In this document: in pieces, positions 62,956 through 64,000 of the stretch
Layout: each line of letters begins with the position of its first letter
How positions within the stretch are numbered: the first letter of the stretch is position 1
Assembly (NCBI GenBank): GCA_028280635.1
Contig: JANQLM010000085.1
Coordinates: forward strand, 1 to 64,000
Direction: 5' to 3'
Length of the DNA stretch: 64,000 nt
DNA from: Halieaceae bacterium
Lineage (GTDB): Bacteria; Pseudomonadota; Gammaproteobacteria; Pseudomonadales; Halieaceae
Translations under genes and position numbers: made by a program
The notes under the pieces: generated by a model
What the model saw: only the letters and a program-made list of their open reading frames with translations
What the model was told of the DNA's origin: nothing
Database searches by the model: none

Positions 62956-63831
62956 TCAAGACCGCTGAGCCCGCATTACCACCCAGTTGCCAACCATGAC
63001 GAGCGCCATGCCGAGGATCGCCACCAGGGTCCACTGGTAGTCCTCGATGACAGTGGAAATTGCCAGTGCTACCAGCGGGAACAGCAGATTCGCGTACCCT
63101 GCCCGGTCAGCACCGATGCTGCCCACCAGGGTGAGATAGGCCCAGAAGGCGATTACCGAGCCGAACACCACCAGGTAGAACAGCGAGACCACATAGCTGA
63201 CCGAGGTATCGAACTCGATGCTGACGCCGACCAGCAGCGCCGCAATGTACATGGCCGCCGCACCGTACCCCATGGCCCAGACATTGCCCACCAGCAGCGG
63301 CAGGTCGTGCAGCTTATTGCGGGCGGCGATGATGTTGCCGAAGGAAGCCAGCAAGGTGCCGGCCAGGCAGTAGAGCAGTGCCACAAAGTTCCGGTCCGTG
63401 AGATCGAAGGCGTTCAGCTCCGGCCAGAACACCATGCCCATGCCGACCAGGCCAATCAGGCCGCCCACCACCACGCCGGGCTGGATAGCGTTGCCGAGAA
63501 ACAGCGCGCCGTTGACCACGTTAAACATCATGATGCCGGCGAACACCACCGACACCAGGCCGCTGGTCAACACCAGCTCCGCGTTATAGACGCAGAGGTA
63601 ATTGCCGCTGAACAGGCACAGGCCCTGCAGCAGCAGGAAGGGGTGGTGTTTCGCCGGCAGGCGCAGGGATTGGCGTCGCAGCAGCAGAAACACCAGGATC
63701 AGCAGCGCCGCCAGGGCAAAGCGATGGGCGATGGACGCCATCGGATCCACCACCCCCAACTGGTACTTGATGGCAATCCAGGTCGAGCCCCAGATCAGTA
63801 CCGTGAGGCTGTAGAGAAACCAGCTAGTCAC
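62956..63831 (-). CDS. EamA/DMT-family transporter
   Basis: This 291-residue membrane protein has ten hydrophobic segments in two EamA halves (LTVLIWGSTWIAIKYQLG at the start; the second half from FVALLYCLAGTLLASFGNI). DMT transporters export amino acids or metabolites, but the substrate here is unknown. GTG 63831 is chosen because it overlaps the upstream gene's stop (GTGA) and the family begins there; the open frame farther upstream is the antisense-free reading of the GFA gene in another frame. Confidence 0.87.
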   Translation of the reverse strand: MTSWFLYSLTVLIWGSTWIAIKYQLGVVDPMASIAHRFALAALLILVFLLLRRQSLRLPAKHHPFLLLQGLCLFSGNYLCVYNAELVLTSGLVSVVFAGIMMFNVVNGALFLGNAIQPGVVVGGLIGLVGMGMVFWPELNAFDLTDRNFVALLYCLAGTLLASFGNIIAARNKLHDLPLLVGNVWAMGYGAAAMYIAALLVGVSIEFDTSVSYVVSLFYLVVFGSVIAFWAYLTLVGSIGADRAGYANLLFPLVALAISTVIEDYQWTLVAILGMALVMVGNWVVMRAQRS

Positions 63832-64000
63832 ACCTGGCGCGGCAACTCGTCGGCGAGTTCCAGCCAGGGGACGTGGGCGTCGTAATAGACGTGCATTTCC
63901 GGCTGGCGATCGATTTCTCCCTGGATGTTGCTGAGGCAGATATGCAGCTCGCCGGGCCAGCGTTCGCTGCGAAACAGGAAGCTGGAGCCGCACTTGCCGC
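63828..64000 (-). CDS. GFA/CENP-V-domain protein, 3' part only
   Basis: The last 57 codons of a gene running off the right edge read CGSSFLFRSERWPGEL, then the ending YYDAHVPWLELADELPRQV. CGSSFLFR and the H-x-PW segment are typical of glutathione-dependent formaldehyde-activating-family (GFA) proteins, with a zinc-binding cysteine. The stop overlaps the start of the EamA gene, so the two are coupled. Confidence 0.78.
   Translation of the reverse strand, partial: GKCGSSFLFRSERWPGELHICLSNIQGEIDRQPEMHVYYDAHVPWLELADELPRQV

Noticed and set aside
62784-62999. Short plus-strand frame across the second inverted repeat
   Set aside because: It consists of repeat arms and intergenic sequence, with no ribosome site or family match.

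Overview
The window reads as chromosomal DNA of a GC-rich, aerobic gammaproteobacterium. The gene mix (two TonB-dependent receptors, many Tat-exported or lipidated enzymes, repeated glutathione-transferase-like genes, PhyH, patatin, a PHA-system protein and a ferritin-like diiron protein) would fit a marine group such as Halieaceae/OM60. That placement is an inference from gene content; there is no rRNA here. No insertion sequence, CRISPR array, prophage or tRNA was seen.

Layout. 1-174: 3' part of a tmRNA gene (ssrA) cut by the window edge. 245-5837: methylcitrate (propionate) locus, thioesterase-prpD-prpC-prpB on the minus strand, diverging from a ScfR/RamB-type regulator across two copies of the same palindromic operator. 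5909-9243: metR and metE, divergent around a perfect MetR box. 9.5-12.9 kb: a MipA/OmpV-type outer-membrane protein and a two-component system. 13.1-25.2 kb: the most interesting block, a minus-strand catabolic cluster with a TonB receptor, Tat-signal ACMSD-like amidohydrolase, TetR regulator, GST, GPH-type symporter, 6-oxocamphor-hydrolase-like crotonase, aldehyde dehydrogenase, ThDP enzyme and 3-hydroxyisobutyrate-dehydrogenase-like enzyme. A pair of identical palindromes lies at its head. 25.6-29.7 kb: a spermidine-dehydrogenase-like flavoprotein facing an S46 dipeptidyl-peptidase.

30-34 kb: PchR-like AraC regulator, TonB receptor and a translationally coupled methyltransferase, with a Fur-box-like sequence over the regulator start. 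34.2-41.7 kb: exported MsrB, amidohydrolase, carboxylesterase lipoprotein, PhyH dioxygenase and two overlapping long GST paralogues. 41.8-46.6 kb: poorly known proteins, including one with an L7/L12-like N-terminus, a zinc ribbon and membrane segments, followed by a membrane LytTR regulator. 46.6-50.2 kb: a LysR-controlled operon of GST, DUF1348 and a PPOX/ferredoxin-reductase fusion. 50-58.6 kb: serine hydrolase with LysR (probable CTG start), DoxX, Ddn-like protein, MBL hydrolase plus GDPD, methyltransferase plus ZIP transporter, and a porin. 58.7-64 kb: ferritin-like diiron protein divergent from an AraC regulator, patatin, PHA-system protein, a gene-free stretch with two long-armed inverted repeats, an EamA transporter and the end of a GFA-family gene.

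How the genes fit together: the methylcitrate operon would burn propionyl-CoA. The 13-25 kb cluster looks like a complete uptake, ring or C-C cleavage and oxidation route for an unknown, probably alicyclic or diketone-type compound. The 30-34 kb block looks like iron or siderophore uptake. All functions are predicted from sequence motifs and gene order alone.
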